Below are positions 9,764 through 18,822 of a DNA stretch of 64,000 bases, one piece after another (position 1 is the stretch's first letter; every line of letters begins with the position of its first letter). The notes beneath the pieces are model-generated. The model made no database searches. It worked only from the letters and a program-made list of their open reading frames with translations, and was not told the origin of the DNA. This DNA is from Chlamydia ibidis 10-1398/6 (GTDB taxonomy: Bacteria > Chlamydiota > Chlamydiia > Chlamydiales > Chlamydiaceae). The stretch spans positions 186,001 to 250,000 of the forward strand of contig NZ_APJW01000001.1 of the NCBI RefSeq assembly GCF_000454725.1, read 5' to 3'. Both the position numbers and the translations under genes were made by a program.

Positions 9764-10759
9764 ATGAAAACATTTTGGAAATTTTTATCTAAAGGCTTCT
9801 TGTCTATCTGTGGGTTGTCTTTAGGGGTTATTTTAGCTTTATTCTTCATGTTAGTTGTCGTTACTTCTAGTATTGGTGAAAGTAACGGATTTATCAGTTT
9901 GCCTGATGCTGATGGGAAGATCAAAGAGCTAGGAAAAACTGCTCCTATTTTAGCCGTTATTGAGATGAAAGATGCTATATCTTCTAATAAGCAAACTGCG
10001 AAAACAATCCAGAATACTTTGAATAGTTTAGATAAGTCTCCTTTTAAGGGACGGGTAAAAGGCATTATCATTGATATGGATTGTCCTGGGGGAGAAGTTT
10101 TTGAGATTGCTAGAATATATTCTTCTTTACAGTTCTGGAAATCCATTACTCGTTGTCCTGTGTACGTCTTTGTTAATGGGTTATGTGCTTCCGGAGGCTA
10201 TTATGTAGCATGTGGTGCTGATCGTATTTACTCAACTCAGGCTTCGCTAATTGGGTCTGTAGGGGTGCTTTCTGGGCCATATTTCAACGTTAAAGAAGGA
10301 CTAAATCGTTATGGTGTGGAGAGCGATTTGCTTTCTTCAGGAAAGTGTAAGGCTCCTATGAATCCTTATACGCCATGGACTTCGGAAGAACGTGAGGCGC
10401 GACAAGGGATTATTGATTATCTGTATGGTCAATTCGTCGAGGTGGTTTCTAGTCACCGCCCAATGTTAACAAAGGAAAAATTAGAAAATGTATTAGGAGC
10501 GCGTTTGTATCCCCCACAAAAAGCTTTAGAAGAAGGTTATATCGATGTTATTAATGCTACGCAGCAACAAGTAATTCGAGATTTAGCTCAAGTATGCGGA
10601 ATTTCTGATGACTATCGTGTTGTAACGACTGTACAAGACAATTGGCTGAAAAAATTTGTATCTTCGTCAGCGAATAGTCCTTTAATTACGGGAAAATTGA
10701 AAGTTCAATTGCCTTCTGAAATGGATCAACAGCAGTCCTTTTCTTATTTAGTTGGCTAG
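9764..10759 (+). CDS. sohB: S49-family signal peptide peptidase (SohB/SppA-like)
   Basis: 331 aa from the ATG at 9764; an in-frame GTG six bases earlier is an alternative. Residues 10-35 are a membrane anchor (LSICGLSLGVILALFFMLVV). The protease domain has the nucleophile serine in GLCASGGYYVAC (S143) and the general-base lysine in SSGKCK (about 194-196), the Ser-Lys dyad of the S49 family, with GSVGV between them. Such enzymes degrade cleaved signal peptides or membrane protein fragments, with the active site outside the cytoplasm. The length fits the short, single-domain form. The polA start lies 25 nt after its stop, and the two are likely co-transcribed. Confidence 0.92.
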   Translation: MKTFWKFLSKGFLSICGLSLGVILALFFMLVVVTSSIGESNGFISLPDADGKIKELGKTAPILAVIEMKDAISSNKQTAKTIQNTLNSLDKSPFKGRVKGIIIDMDCPGGEVFEIARIYSSLQFWKSITRCPVYVFVNGLCASGGYYVACGADRIYSTQASLIGSVGVLSGPYFNVKEGLNRYGVESDLLSSGKCKAPMNPYTPWTSEEREARQGIIDYLYGQFVEVVSSHRPMLTKEKLENVLGARLYPPQKALEEGYIDVINATQQQVIRDLAQVCGISDDYRVVTTVQDNWLKKFVSSSANSPLITGKLKVQLPSEMDQQQSFSYLVG

Positions 10760-10784
10760 ATGCTCATGTTTTGCGGAGAAAAGT

Positions 10785-13397
10785 ATGCGTAAGGTTTTTG
10801 TTCTAGATGCCTCAGGATTTATTTTTAGGGCATATTTTGCTTTGCCAGAAATGAAAAACTCTTCTGGTGATCCTACACAAGCCGTGTTCGGTTTTATCCG
10901 TTCAATTAATAAACTTGTCAAAGACTTTTCTCCTAGTCACATGGTCGCAGTATTCGATGGCCCTGATAATAAAAAAAGTCGCCGTGATATTTTTGCAGAG
11001 TACAAGAGTCATCGTGAAAAAGTTAAAGGCATGATGGAACAGATCACTTTGGTTAAGGAGTATTGTGATCTTGTGGGGCTTCCTTATTTGGAAGTGGATT
11101 CTGTGGAAGCCGATGATGTAATTGCTAGCCTTTCGAAGCAAATTGTAGATCAAGGATATAACGTTTGTATATGCTCTACAGATAAAGATCTACTGCAACT
11201 GGTTAGTGAGCGTGTAACTGTTTTGAATCCTTGGAAAAAACAAGAAATAGTTACTCGCCAGAATGTGATAGACAGTTATGGAGTGCCTCCAGAATGCATA
11301 GCAGATTACCTCGCTCTAGTAGGCGATACTTCGGATAATATTCCTGGAGTATCTGGCTGTGGCCCGAAAAAAGCCGCTACTTTACTACAAAAATTTGGTT
11401 CCGTTGAAGGTATCTTAGAGAATATAGAGGGTTTATCAGGAGCTAACCGAACCATGATAGAGGAGCAACAAGCTATTCTTAAAATGAGTAAGCAACTTGC
11501 TCAGCTGAATTATTCGATTAGTATTCCTAAGTCATGTGATAGTTTTGTTTTCCCACAGTACTGTGTAGATCAAGATAAGTTAAATGCTTTTTACATGCGT
11601 CAAGGCTTTAAGACTTTCGTACGTAAAGGGGACAAAGAAACTACTTATAGTGAAATAGAAAGAATCACGGATCCTCAAGAACTGTCTCGTATTTTGAATT
11701 CTCTTAAGGGGAAGGAAGTCGCATTTTCTGTTTCTTACTTGGGTAAAAGTCTTCTTACTTTGGAAATGTTTGGAGTAGCTTTAACTTGTGGTGATGGCAA
11801 CGTTTATTATGTTGATCTCGTAAGATATCGCGAGGAAATGGTCCCCATTTTACAATGTTTTTTTGCACATGAAGACACATATTTTTACGGTTATAATATT
11901 AAAAGAGACAACCATGCTCTGAGAAATTCTAATATTTATGTAAAAAATATCATTTATGATTTAGCACTTGCAGATCATTTGGTACATGGGGGAGCAAAAA
12001 TTTCTTATCAAACTTTACTGGTAAATCAAGGTTTGATAGACGCTGCCAGCTTATTTGTAAAAGAATGGAGCGCTCTTAGTTTACCCGTTACAAATTTTCC
12101 TAATAATGTTGCTCAGTATTTTGGCGAATTTGTTGCGCATCTTCCTAAGACAAAGGATGTTTTATTATCTGAATTAGATCAGAAAAAAATGAGAGATATC
12201 TTTTTAAACGTGGAGATGCCTTTAGAAAAGGTATTATTCTCTATGGAAAGGGCTGGTATGCCTATAAACATCCTAGCTTTAGAGGAACTGGAGGAGATTT
12301 TATCACGAGAGTTAGTAGTTATCAGTGATGAGATTTATGCATTGGCTGGAGAAGTTTTTAATATTAAATCTCCTAAGCAATTATCTGATATTTTATATAA
12401 TATTTTACAAATAAAACCAGTGGATAAATCTAGATCTACGAAAGCCGAAGTTTTAGAGATGTTAATGGGAGAACACCCGATTATTGATAAAATTTTATGT
12501 TTTCGTACGGTTGAGAAATTGTTGTCTACCTATGTTAAGGCATTGCCTAAGCAAATTGATCCTAATACACAAAGAATCCATCCAACATTTAATCAGACAG
12601 GAACCGTAACAGGACGATTAGCATGCCAGGATCCTAATCTTCAGAATATTCCTACACGTTCAGAAAGAGGACGATTACTTCGAAAGGCTTTTTGCACTGG
12701 TTCAGAAGATAAGTACTTTTTATCAGCAGATTATTCTCAAATTGAGCTAAGATTTTTAGCTCACCTTAGTGGAGATGATTCGCTAAGACTTGCTTTTGAA
12801 TCTGGAGAGGATATCCACACTTTTACTGCTTCACAAGTGTTTCATGTGCCTTTAGATGAGGTAACTAGAGAACAAAGAAAGCAAGCGAAAACAGTAAATT
12901 TTGGTATTATTTATGGTCAACAAGCTTATGGATTATCCAAGATATTACACATCAGCGTTGGCGAAGCACAGGGGTTAATAGAGGCTTATTTTGAACGTTA
13001 TCCTAAAGTGCTTGAGTTTATCAATCATACTATTGAGCAAGCTTCTCAAGACCTAAGAGTAACTACACTTTTAGGCAGGGAACGAATTATTGATAATTGG
13101 AAGGAACTTTCTGGATCTCGTTCTGCTTCGGGACGTCTGGCTGTGAACACTCGTATACAGGGTAGTGCAGCAGAATTGATTAAATTAGCCATGTTGCAAA
13201 TCTCCTCAGCGATGAAGAAACATCGATTGAAAAGTCGGATGCTTTTACAGATACACGATGAGTTACTATTTGAAGTTCCCGAGAATGAGATGGAGCAAAT
13301 GCGGACTCTAGTTCCTGAGATTATGGAGTCTGCTATGGTGTTGTCTGTGCCTTTGGTTGTGAATATCTTGGTTGGAAAAAATTGGGCAGAATGTTAA
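10785..13397 (+). CDS. polA: DNA polymerase I
   Basis: 870 aa from the ATG at 10785, which has GGAGA just upstream; an earlier in-frame codon adds an unlikely Cys-rich extension. The N-terminal 5'-3' exonuclease domain (residues 1-290) is intact (VFDGP, DDVIAS, TDKDLLQL, GDTSDNIPG). The polymerase domain has motif A SADYSQIELR (about 647), motif B RKQAKTVNFGIIYG (about 697) and motif C QIHDELLFEV (about 822). In the middle domain the Exo I Asp-x-Glu is replaced by FSVSY (about 312), so proofreading is probably lost. It fills gaps and removes primers. polA leads an overlapping run with coaE and rho. Confidence 0.97.
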   Translation: MRKVFVLDASGFIFRAYFALPEMKNSSGDPTQAVFGFIRSINKLVKDFSPSHMVAVFDGPDNKKSRRDIFAEYKSHREKVKGMMEQITLVKEYCDLVGLPYLEVDSVEADDVIASLSKQIVDQGYNVCICSTDKDLLQLVSERVTVLNPWKKQEIVTRQNVIDSYGVPPECIADYLALVGDTSDNIPGVSGCGPKKAATLLQKFGSVEGILENIEGLSGANRTMIEEQQAILKMSKQLAQLNYSISIPKSCDSFVFPQYCVDQDKLNAFYMRQGFKTFVRKGDKETTYSEIERITDPQELSRILNSLKGKEVAFSVSYLGKSLLTLEMFGVALTCGDGNVYYVDLVRYREEMVPILQCFFAHEDTYFYGYNIKRDNHALRNSNIYVKNIIYDLALADHLVHGGAKISYQTLLVNQGLIDAASLFVKEWSALSLPVTNFPNNVAQYFGEFVAHLPKTKDVLLSELDQKKMRDIFLNVEMPLEKVLFSMERAGMPINILALEELEEILSRELVVISDEIYALAGEVFNIKSPKQLSDILYNILQIKPVDKSRSTKAEVLEMLMGEHPIIDKILCFRTVEKLLSTYVKALPKQIDPNTQRIHPTFNQTGTVTGRLACQDPNLQNIPTRSERGRLLRKAFCTGSEDKYFLSADYSQIELRFLAHLSGDDSLRLAFESGEDIHTFTASQVFHVPLDEVTREQRKQAKTVNFGIIYGQQAYGLSKILHISVGEAQGLIEAYFERYPKVLEFINHTIEQASQDLRVTTLLGRERIIDNWKELSGSRSASGRLAVNTRIQGSAAELIKLAMLQISSAMKKHRLKSRMLLQIHDELLFEVPENEMEQMRTLVPEIMESAMVLSVPLVVNILVGKNWAEC

Positions 13398-13999
13398 AGT
13401 CACTAAAAGTTTCTATTACAGGGGATCTTTCTTCGGGAAAGACTGAAGCTTGTCAGATATTCCGGGAGTTAGGTGCTTATGTAGTTAGTGCTGATGAAGT
13501 TTCGCATAGTTTCCTTATTCCTCATACACACATAGGTCGTCGTGTTGTTGATCTTCTAGGACCAGAAGTAGTTACTGGTGACTCTTTCGACAGAAAGGCT
13601 ATAGCAGATCGTGTTTTTGGTAATCCTGCTTTATTGCAAGCTTTAGAAGCTGTTTTGCATCCAGAAGTTTGTCGCATTATTGAGGAGCAATATTGTCAGG
13701 TAACTCAAGAGGGGATATACCCTATTTTTATCGCTGAGGTGCCTTTGCTGTATGAAATACACTATGCGGATTGGTTTGATCGTGTAGTTCTGATTACAGC
13801 AGATGAGAACATTCGTAGAGACAGATTTATAAAAAAGACTAGTTTTTCTGATTTACAGTTTTATCAGAGATGTGCCCGTTTTTCCGCTCATGAAGAGAAG
13901 ATAATGCGAGCAGATATTGTTATCGAGAACAACGGTACTAAAGAAGATTTACGTCATAAAGTTGAAGAATATTTTTACGCTTTAAAGGGAGCATTATGA
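13391..13999 (+). CDS. coaE: Dephospho-CoA kinase
   Basis: 202 aa from the ATG at 13391, which overlaps the polA stop by 7 nt; a TTG nine bases upstream is an alternative. The P-loop is [12 protein letters not shown] (residues 9-20), a variant of the CoaE GGIGSGKS motif that keeps G11, G16, K17 and T18. Later motifs are VSADEVSH, the HPEV helix and EVPLLYE, all typical of CoaE. It phosphorylates dephospho-CoA, the last step of coenzyme A synthesis, in the cytoplasm. Its stop overlaps the rho ATG in an ATGA arrangement, showing translational coupling. Confidence 0.93.
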   Translation: MLKSLKVSITGDLSSGKTEACQIFRELGAYVVSADEVSHSFLIPHTHIGRRVVDLLGPEVVTGDSFDRKAIADRVFGNPALLQALEAVLHPEVCRIIEEQYCQVTQEGIYPIFIAEVPLLYEIHYADWFDRVVLITADENIRRDRFIKKTSFSDLQFYQRCARFSAHEEKIMRADIVIENNGTKEDLRHKVEEYFYALKGAL

Positions 14000-15393
14000 A
14001 AGAAGAGCGTTCTTCAGAAGTCTTGCCAAAGGTGAAGGAGAATAAAAAGCAGTCGTGTCCTTTGCTTCAAGAGAAAGCTTTGGTGGGAGAATGTGCAGTA
14101 GTTGCTCAGGAAACAGATGAGTCTGCACAACCTGTAACCATTACAAAGATAGCCAAATTACAAAGGATGGGGATTGATGAGTTGAACGTTTTAGCTCGTC
14201 AATATGGTGTGAAAAATATTGGATCTCTAACGAAGTCCCAAGTTGTTTTTGAGATTGTAAAGGCGAAGTCTGAGCGTTCTGACGAGCTTTTGATTGGAGA
14301 AGGAGTTCTTGAAGTTCTTCCGGATGGCTTTGGGTTTTTACGATCTCCTACGTACAATTATCTGCCCTCCGCAGAAGATATTTATGTTTCCCCAGCGCAG
14401 ATTCGTAGATTTGATCTCAAGAAGGGAGATACAATCATTGGGACTATCCGTTCTCCTAAGGAAAAAGAAAAATATTTTGCTTTATTGAAAGTAGATAAAA
14501 TTAATGGTTCGACTCCTGATAAGGCAAAAGAACGGGTTTTATTTGAGAATCTCACTCCTTTATACCCTAATGAAAGAATCGTTATGGAGATGGGGAAAGA
14601 ACACCTTGCTGAACGAGTCTTAGATTTAACGGCTCCTATTGGAAAGGGACAAAGAGGTTTGATCGTGGCTCCTCCACGCTCCGGTAAAACTGTTATTTTA
14701 CAAAGCATAGCACATGCTATTGCTGTTAATAATCCTGATATCGTCTTAATTGTTTTGTTAATTGATGAGCGTCCAGAAGAAGTAACAGACATGATTCGTC
14801 AGGTTCGGGGAGAAGTAGTAGCTTCTACGTTCGATGAACAGCCGGAACGTCATATCCAAGTGGCAGAAATGGTAATAGAGAAGGCTCGTAGATTAGTCGA
14901 ACATGGTAAGGATGTAGTTATCCTTTTAGATTCTATTACGCGTTTAGCTCGTGCATACAATACCGTACAACCACATTCTGGTAAGATTTTAACAGGAGGT
15001 GTTGATGCTAGCGCTCTACATAAGCCTAAGCGGTTTTTCGGTGCTGCGAGAAATATAGAGGGTGGAGGATCATTAACAATTTTAGCTACTGCTCTGATTG
15101 ATACTGGCTCTCGTATGGACGAAGTGATTTTCGAAGAGTTTAAGGGTACAGGGAACATGGAGCTTGTCTTAGATAGGCGGTTATCTGATCGTAGGACTTA
15201 TCCTGCTATCGATTTGATTAAGAGTGGTACTCGTAAAGAGGAGCTTTTATATCATCCCGGTGAATTAGAAAAGGTCTACTTGTTCCGTCAGGCTATTGCA
15301 GATCTCACAGCTATAGATGCAATGCATTTACTTTTGGGTAGATTGAAAAAAACAAATAGTAATGCTGAGTTCCTTTTATCCCTTAAGGATTAG
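13996..15393 (+). CDS. rho: Transcription termination factor Rho
   Basis: 465 aa. Residues 1-50 are a charged, low-complexity N-terminal extension not found in the 419-aa E. coli protein. Next come the Rho N-terminal helical domain ([20 protein letters not shown]), the cold-shock-like RNA-binding domain ([23 protein letters not shown]) and the ATPase with Walker [10 protein letters not shown] at residues 225-233 and Walker [17 protein letters not shown]. The Q-loop ([10 protein letters not shown]) and R-loop are present. It terminates transcription of untranslated RNA. It is the third gene of the polA-coaE-rho run. A large inverted repeat follows at 15412-15482. Confidence 0.97.
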   Translation: MKEERSSEVLPKVKENKKQSCPLLQEKALVGECAVVAQETDESAQPVTITKIAKLQRMGIDELNVLARQYGVKNIGSLTKSQVVFEIVKAKSERSDELLIGEGVLEVLPDGFGFLRSPTYNYLPSAEDIYVSPAQIRRFDLKKGDTIIGTIRSPKEKEKYFALLKVDKINGSTPDKAKERVLFENLTPLYPNERIVMEMGKEHLAERVLDLTAPIGKGQRGLIVAPPRSGKTVILQSIAHAIAVNNPDIVLIVLLIDERPEEVTDMIRQVRGEVVASTFDEQPERHIQVAEMVIEKARRLVEHGKDVVILLDSITRLARAYNTVQPHSGKILTGGVDASALHKPKRFFGAARNIEGGGSLTILATALIDTGSRMDEVIFEEFKGTGNMELVLDRRLSDRRTYPAIDLIKSGTRKEELLYHPGELEKVYLFRQAIADLTAIDAMHLLLGRLKKTNSNAEFLLSLKD

Positions 15394-15411
15394 CTAGCGT
15401 GATTATATTCC

Positions 15412-15482
15412 CTAGTCCTCTTGTTTCAGTAGTTTTCTGAAGTTTGGTATGTGTATTTGAGCCAGGTAAGGAAGAGGACTAG
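15412..15482. repeat. Inverted repeat with nested hairpin after rho
   Basis: CTAGTCCTCTT (15412-15422) is exactly complementary to AAGAGGACTAG (15472-15482), 49 nt apart. A smaller stem, TTCAG (15425-15429) with CTGAA (15437-15441), lies inside the loop. No T-run follows on the plus strand. It may end the rho transcript, be part of rho autoregulation, or be a small structured RNA. Confidence 0.55.
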
Positions 15483-15525
15483 AGGTAAGAATTCTTTGTT
15501 CTATGATCACTGATCTATGAGAACG

Positions 15526-15786
15526 TCAGATTCCTATTAAAATATCGGGGAAAATATATAAGTTTTTTTCTTGATACTGGTAGTTCTGTGAACTCGAAAT
15601 ATCGCCTAGTAGAGACTCAACATGATCACGTAAGGGAGCTATATCTCTCACGATTGCTTCCATATTCTCAGAACTATAGATACCTAGAAATTTTTTTCTA
15701 TTAAATGTCGCTATAGTTAATTGCGAACTCATGGGGATGTCTATTCCTCGAGACAAAGGAATTCCTATAAATATACGTATGAGCAT
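15526..15786 (-). CDS. Doubtful small hypothetical protein
   Basis: An 86-residue frame, divergent from the pyrE-like gene. It begins MLIRIFIGIPLSRGID, then TIATFNRKKFLGIYSSEN and a helical AIVRDIAPLRDHVESLLGD stretch. The composition is protein-like and the opening faintly recalls 2'-5' RNA ligase N-termini (RxFIGIPL), but the rest does not, so I assign no function. There is no ribosome site before the ATG. It could be a remnant of a longer gene or a chance frame. Confidence 0.35.
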   Translation of the reverse strand: MLIRIFIGIPLSRGIDIPMSSQLTIATFNRKKFLGIYSSENMEAIVRDIAPLRDHVESLLGDISSSQNYQYQEKNLYIFPDILIGI

Positions 15787-15844
15787 AATCTATGGCTTAT
15801 AAGTGTATTTTTTGTATTTTGTCAAAAACTTGAGGGTCAAAATT

Positions 15845-16453
15845 ATGATCAGTCTAGAAGAAGAGGAATTACGTGATAATGTAGTATCTGGATTGTATCA
15901 ACTACAAGCGATTAAGTTTGGGGAGTTTACTTTGCCAAATGGACAAATCACGCCAGTGTATGTGGATATGCGTGCTGTTATTTCTTGTCCCGAAGTTTTG
16001 CAAATTATGGCAACGCTAATTTGGCGTCTCAAGCCTATATATAATAGCAGTTTGTTATGTGGGGTGCCATACACAGCACTTACCTTAGCGACTTCTATAT
16101 CTTTAAAGTACAATATTCCTATGGTGATCAAAAGTAATGCCTGCCGTATTTCTGAGAAACAAATAGAAGGAATTTTTCAACCAGGTCAAACTTGTCTTGT
16201 AATTAACGATGTAGTTGTTTCTGGCTCATCCATATTAGAAACAGCATCGGTATTACAAAATGAAGGAATTTACGTACGTGAGGCCCTAGTTTTCTTAGAT
16301 AGGCAATCTGGAGGCCGGGAAGCCTTGTCTAATGCAGGTATCGAATTGAGATCTGTTTTTACATTAAATGAGCTAATTCAAACTCTGTTATCAAGAGACT
16401 ATCTTCGTGGAAAAGAAGCATCGATAGCAGCCCAATTATTAGAATCAACGTAA
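15845..16453 (+). CDS. pyrE: Orotate phosphoribosyltransferase-like protein (PyrE family)
   Basis: 202 aa from the ATG at 15845, chosen because GAGGGT lies 8 nt upstream and the protein then starts like OPRTases. Residues 20-45 match the family start (IKFGEFTLPNGQITPVYVD), there is a GVPYTALTLA substrate segment, and the PRPP-binding motif reads CLVINDVVVSGSS near residue 120. The family makes orotidine monophosphate from orotate and PRPP. No other de novo pyrimidine gene is visible nearby, and C. trachomatis lacks the gene as far as I recall, while C. pneumoniae has a UMP-synthase-like one. A weak 7-bp stem (16458-16478) follows the stop. Confidence 0.85.
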   Translation: MISLEEEELRDNVVSGLYQLQAIKFGEFTLPNGQITPVYVDMRAVISCPEVLQIMATLIWRLKPIYNSSLLCGVPYTALTLATSISLKYNIPMVIKSNACRISEKQIEGIFQPGQTCLVINDVVVSGSSILETASVLQNEGIYVREALVFLDRQSGGREALSNAGIELRSVFTLNELIQTLLSRDYLRGKEASIAAQLLEST

Positions 16454-16577
16454 TAAGAAATGAAGATTTATTTCATTTAAAAACATAATCTTACTTTTTA
16501 AGAATTTAGTTTTAATTAGTTTGTCTAGCCTTTTTATATAATTCTAATTTAAAATCATTATTATATAAGGCAGGCAA

Positions 16578-17906
16578 ATGATTGAGAACGAATTTCAGGG
16601 ATTTCCCGTACATAGTGAACTTCCTTATTTTTATAGGGATAGAGTAGGTGTAATTGTTCTATGTGGAGGAGAGGGGAAGAGACTGTCTCCTCTAACTTCT
16701 TGGCGATGTAAGCCGACAGTATCTTTCGGGGGACGTTACAAACTTATAGACATTCCTATTTCACATGCGATTGTGTCTGGCTTTTCTAAGATTTTTGTAA
16801 TTGGACAGTACCTCACCTATACATTACAGCAACACCTGTTCAAAACTTATTTCTATCACGGGGTATTACAAGATCAGATTCATTTGTTAGTTCCAGAAGG
16901 ACGTAATGGAAATCAAATATGGTATAAAGGAACAGCTGATGCTATCCGTCAGAATCTTTTATATTTGCAAGACATAAATGTTGAGTATTTTCTCATACTT
17001 TCTGGGGATCAACTCTACAATATGGATTTTCGTACTATTGTAGATTATGCAGTGTCTTCCAGGGCAGATATGGTGATAGTCTCCCAGTTAATCCAGGAGA
17101 AAGATGCTAAAAGAATGGGAGTCTTGCAGATTGATGACGATGCTAATTTAATAGGCTTTTACGAAAAGCCGCAAGATCAAGATATACTGAATCGTTTTTG
17201 TTTATCAGAACTTGATTGTTTAAAGCATCATTTGGATCCCAAACATGGTAATTTTTTAGGATCCATGGGGATTTATTTATTCCGTAAAGATAGCCTATTT
17301 CGCTTACTTAGAGAAGAAACAGGGGATGATTTCGGGAAAGATCTTATCCAAGAACAAATGAAGAGGGGGAAAGTAAGAGCATTTCTATATGATGGATATT
17401 GGACAGATATCGGGACAATAGAATCGTATTATGAAGCAAATATTGCTTTAACACAAAGACCTCATCCCCAGCAGCGAGGTCTCAATTATTATGATGATAA
17501 TGGCATGGTATATAGTAAGAATCACCACTTGCCAGGAGCTATTGTTTCTGACTCTATGATTTCTAGTTCCTTGTTATGCGAAGGCTCTGTAATCGAATCT
17601 AGCAAAGTAGCTAATAGCGTTGTAGGAGTTCGAGGTGTGATCGGTAAGAATTCAGTTATCGATCATTCTATAGTTATGGGTAATGATCGTTACGGAATTA
17701 CTACAAACGATTCTTTTGGGATTGGGAGTGACTGTGAGATTTACAAAACTATTATCGATGAAAATTGCCAGATAGGAAATGCAGTACAACTAGTAAACAA
17801 GCACGGTCACAAAAATTATAATTCTCCCGATGGAAAGTTAGTAGTTCGAGATGGGATCGTCATTATTCCCAAAGGAACACAGATTCCAGATAATTATGTG
17901 TTCTAA
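16578..17906 (+). CDS. glgC: Glucose-1-phosphate adenylyltransferase
   Basis: 442 aa, normal for bacterial GlgC. The nucleotidyltransferase domain shows the ADP-glucose pyrophosphorylase signature (VIVLCGGEGKRLSPLTSWRC, then KPTVSFGGRYKLIDIPISH), the catalytic Asp region LSGDQLYNMDF, the GNFLGSMGIYLF substrate segment and YWTDIGTIESYYEAN. The C-terminus is a left-handed beta-helix of hexapeptide-like repeats. It makes ADP-glucose for glycogen synthesis, a pathway chlamydiae retain. A TATAAT lies at 16537-16542 but its -35 partner is unclear. A long perfect stem-loop follows 3 nt after the stop. Confidence 0.97.
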   Translation: MIENEFQGFPVHSELPYFYRDRVGVIVLCGGEGKRLSPLTSWRCKPTVSFGGRYKLIDIPISHAIVSGFSKIFVIGQYLTYTLQQHLFKTYFYHGVLQDQIHLLVPEGRNGNQIWYKGTADAIRQNLLYLQDINVEYFLILSGDQLYNMDFRTIVDYAVSSRADMVIVSQLIQEKDAKRMGVLQIDDDANLIGFYEKPQDQDILNRFCLSELDCLKHHLDPKHGNFLGSMGIYLFRKDSLFRLLREETGDDFGKDLIQEQMKRGKVRAFLYDGYWTDIGTIESYYEANIALTQRPHPQQRGLNYYDDNGMVYSKNHHLPGAIVSDSMISSSLLCEGSVIESSKVANSVVGVRGVIGKNSVIDHSIVMGNDRYGITTNDSFGIGSDCEIYKTIIDENCQIGNAVQLVNKHGHKNYNSPDGKLVVRDGIVIIPKGTQIPDNYVF

Positions 17907-17909
17907 ATG

Positions 17910-17956
17910 TAAGAACATAAGATCTAGGTATGTGAATAAAAGATCTTATGTTCTTA
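17910..17956 (+). terminator. Long perfect stem-loop after glgC
   Basis: A 16-bp perfect inverted repeat: TAAGAACATAAGATCT (17910-17925) pairs with AGATCTTATGTTCTTA (17941-17956) around a 15-nt loop. It starts 3 nt after the glgC stop. No T-run follows, so it is either a factor-dependent or non-canonical terminator, or an RNase-processed 3' end. Confidence 0.6.
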
Positions 17957-18063
17957 GGTTAAAAGCGTTTATCCTTATAGAGTTGAATATATGGTTGCCA
18001 GATAAATAATTGAGTTTTCCTAAGTAAAACTATAAACTACTCGGTTCTCTGAGAACTATTTAA

Positions 18064-18822
18064 ATGGTATCCATTACTATGCAGATTTATGGTTTAGCAG
18101 ATCTTCATCTCGCTTTAGGTATCCCAGAGAAATCTATGGAGATTTTTGGTGATCCTTGGACCAACTATCATCAGAAAATATATGATCATTGGACTGCCAA
18201 AGTTAGAGATGACGACTATGTTTTACTAGCTGGTGATATTTCCTGGGCAATGGATATCGAAGATGCTAAAAAAGATTTCGATTTCCTCAGCAGTCTACCT
18301 GGAACCAAAATTATGATCCGAGGGAACCATGATTATTGGAGTTCAGCATCAACCAGGAAATTATCAACAGTTCTTGCAAAAAATATTCGTTATTTATCTC
18401 AAGGCTATACTGTTTTGGATGCAAACATAGCTGTTGTAGGAGTGAGATTATGGGAGCACCCTACAATTTGTATTGATTCTCGGGTGTTTGCGAGCTCGAA
18501 AAATATTAAACATAAGATTCATACAGAACATGATGAGAAAATCTTTTTGAGAGAACAGATGCGCTTACAAAGAGCATTGGATGCTATCACAGACGATATT
18601 CAAGAAATTATAGTGATTACGCACTATCCTCCTATTAGTAGTGATGGGTCTTCTGGCCCAATATCTGAGATGTTAGAACGAAATGGTAGAGTTCGTAAAT
18701 GTTTGTTCGGGCATCTTCATAAGGTACAGAAACCTCTTCAAGGTTTTGGATGCATAAGAGGTATCGAATATAGTTTAATAGCTGCTGATTACTTAGATTT
18801 TGTTCCTAAGGTAGTAATGTGA
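18064..18822 (+). CDS. Calcineurin-like metallophosphoesterase
   Basis: 252 aa; an internal ATG at 18079 would remove five residues and neither has a clear ribosome site. All metallophosphoesterase metal-ligand blocks are present: GLADLHLALG (D-x-H), LAGDISWAMD (GD-x), RGNHDYW (GNHD), ITHYPP and FGHLHK. No signal peptide or membrane anchor is seen, so it is cytoplasmic. Its substrate is unknown. The position matches CT488. Its stop overlaps the GTG start of rsmD in a GTGA arrangement, so the two are translationally coupled. It is distinct from LpxG at 48.3-49.3 kb, which has a membrane anchor. Confidence 0.9.
   Translation: MVSITMQIYGLADLHLALGIPEKSMEIFGDPWTNYHQKIYDHWTAKVRDDDYVLLAGDISWAMDIEDAKKDFDFLSSLPGTKIMIRGNHDYWSSASTRKLSTVLAKNIRYLSQGYTVLDANIAVVGVRLWEHPTICIDSRVFASSKNIKHKIHTEHDEKIFLREQMRLQRALDAITDDIQEIIVITHYPPISSDGSSGPISEMLERNGRVRKCLFGHLHKVQKPLQGFGCIRGIEYSLIAADYLDFVPKVVM

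Larger units (their letters stand above)
15394..15844. other. Gap between rho and the pyrE-like gene
   Basis: 451 nt. It holds an 11-bp inverted repeat with an internal hairpin (15412-15482) and one doubtful minus-strand frame (15526-15786), both listed separately. A GAGGGT ribosome site for the pyrE-like gene is at 15831-15836. I see no strong promoter hexamers. Confidence 0.5.
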
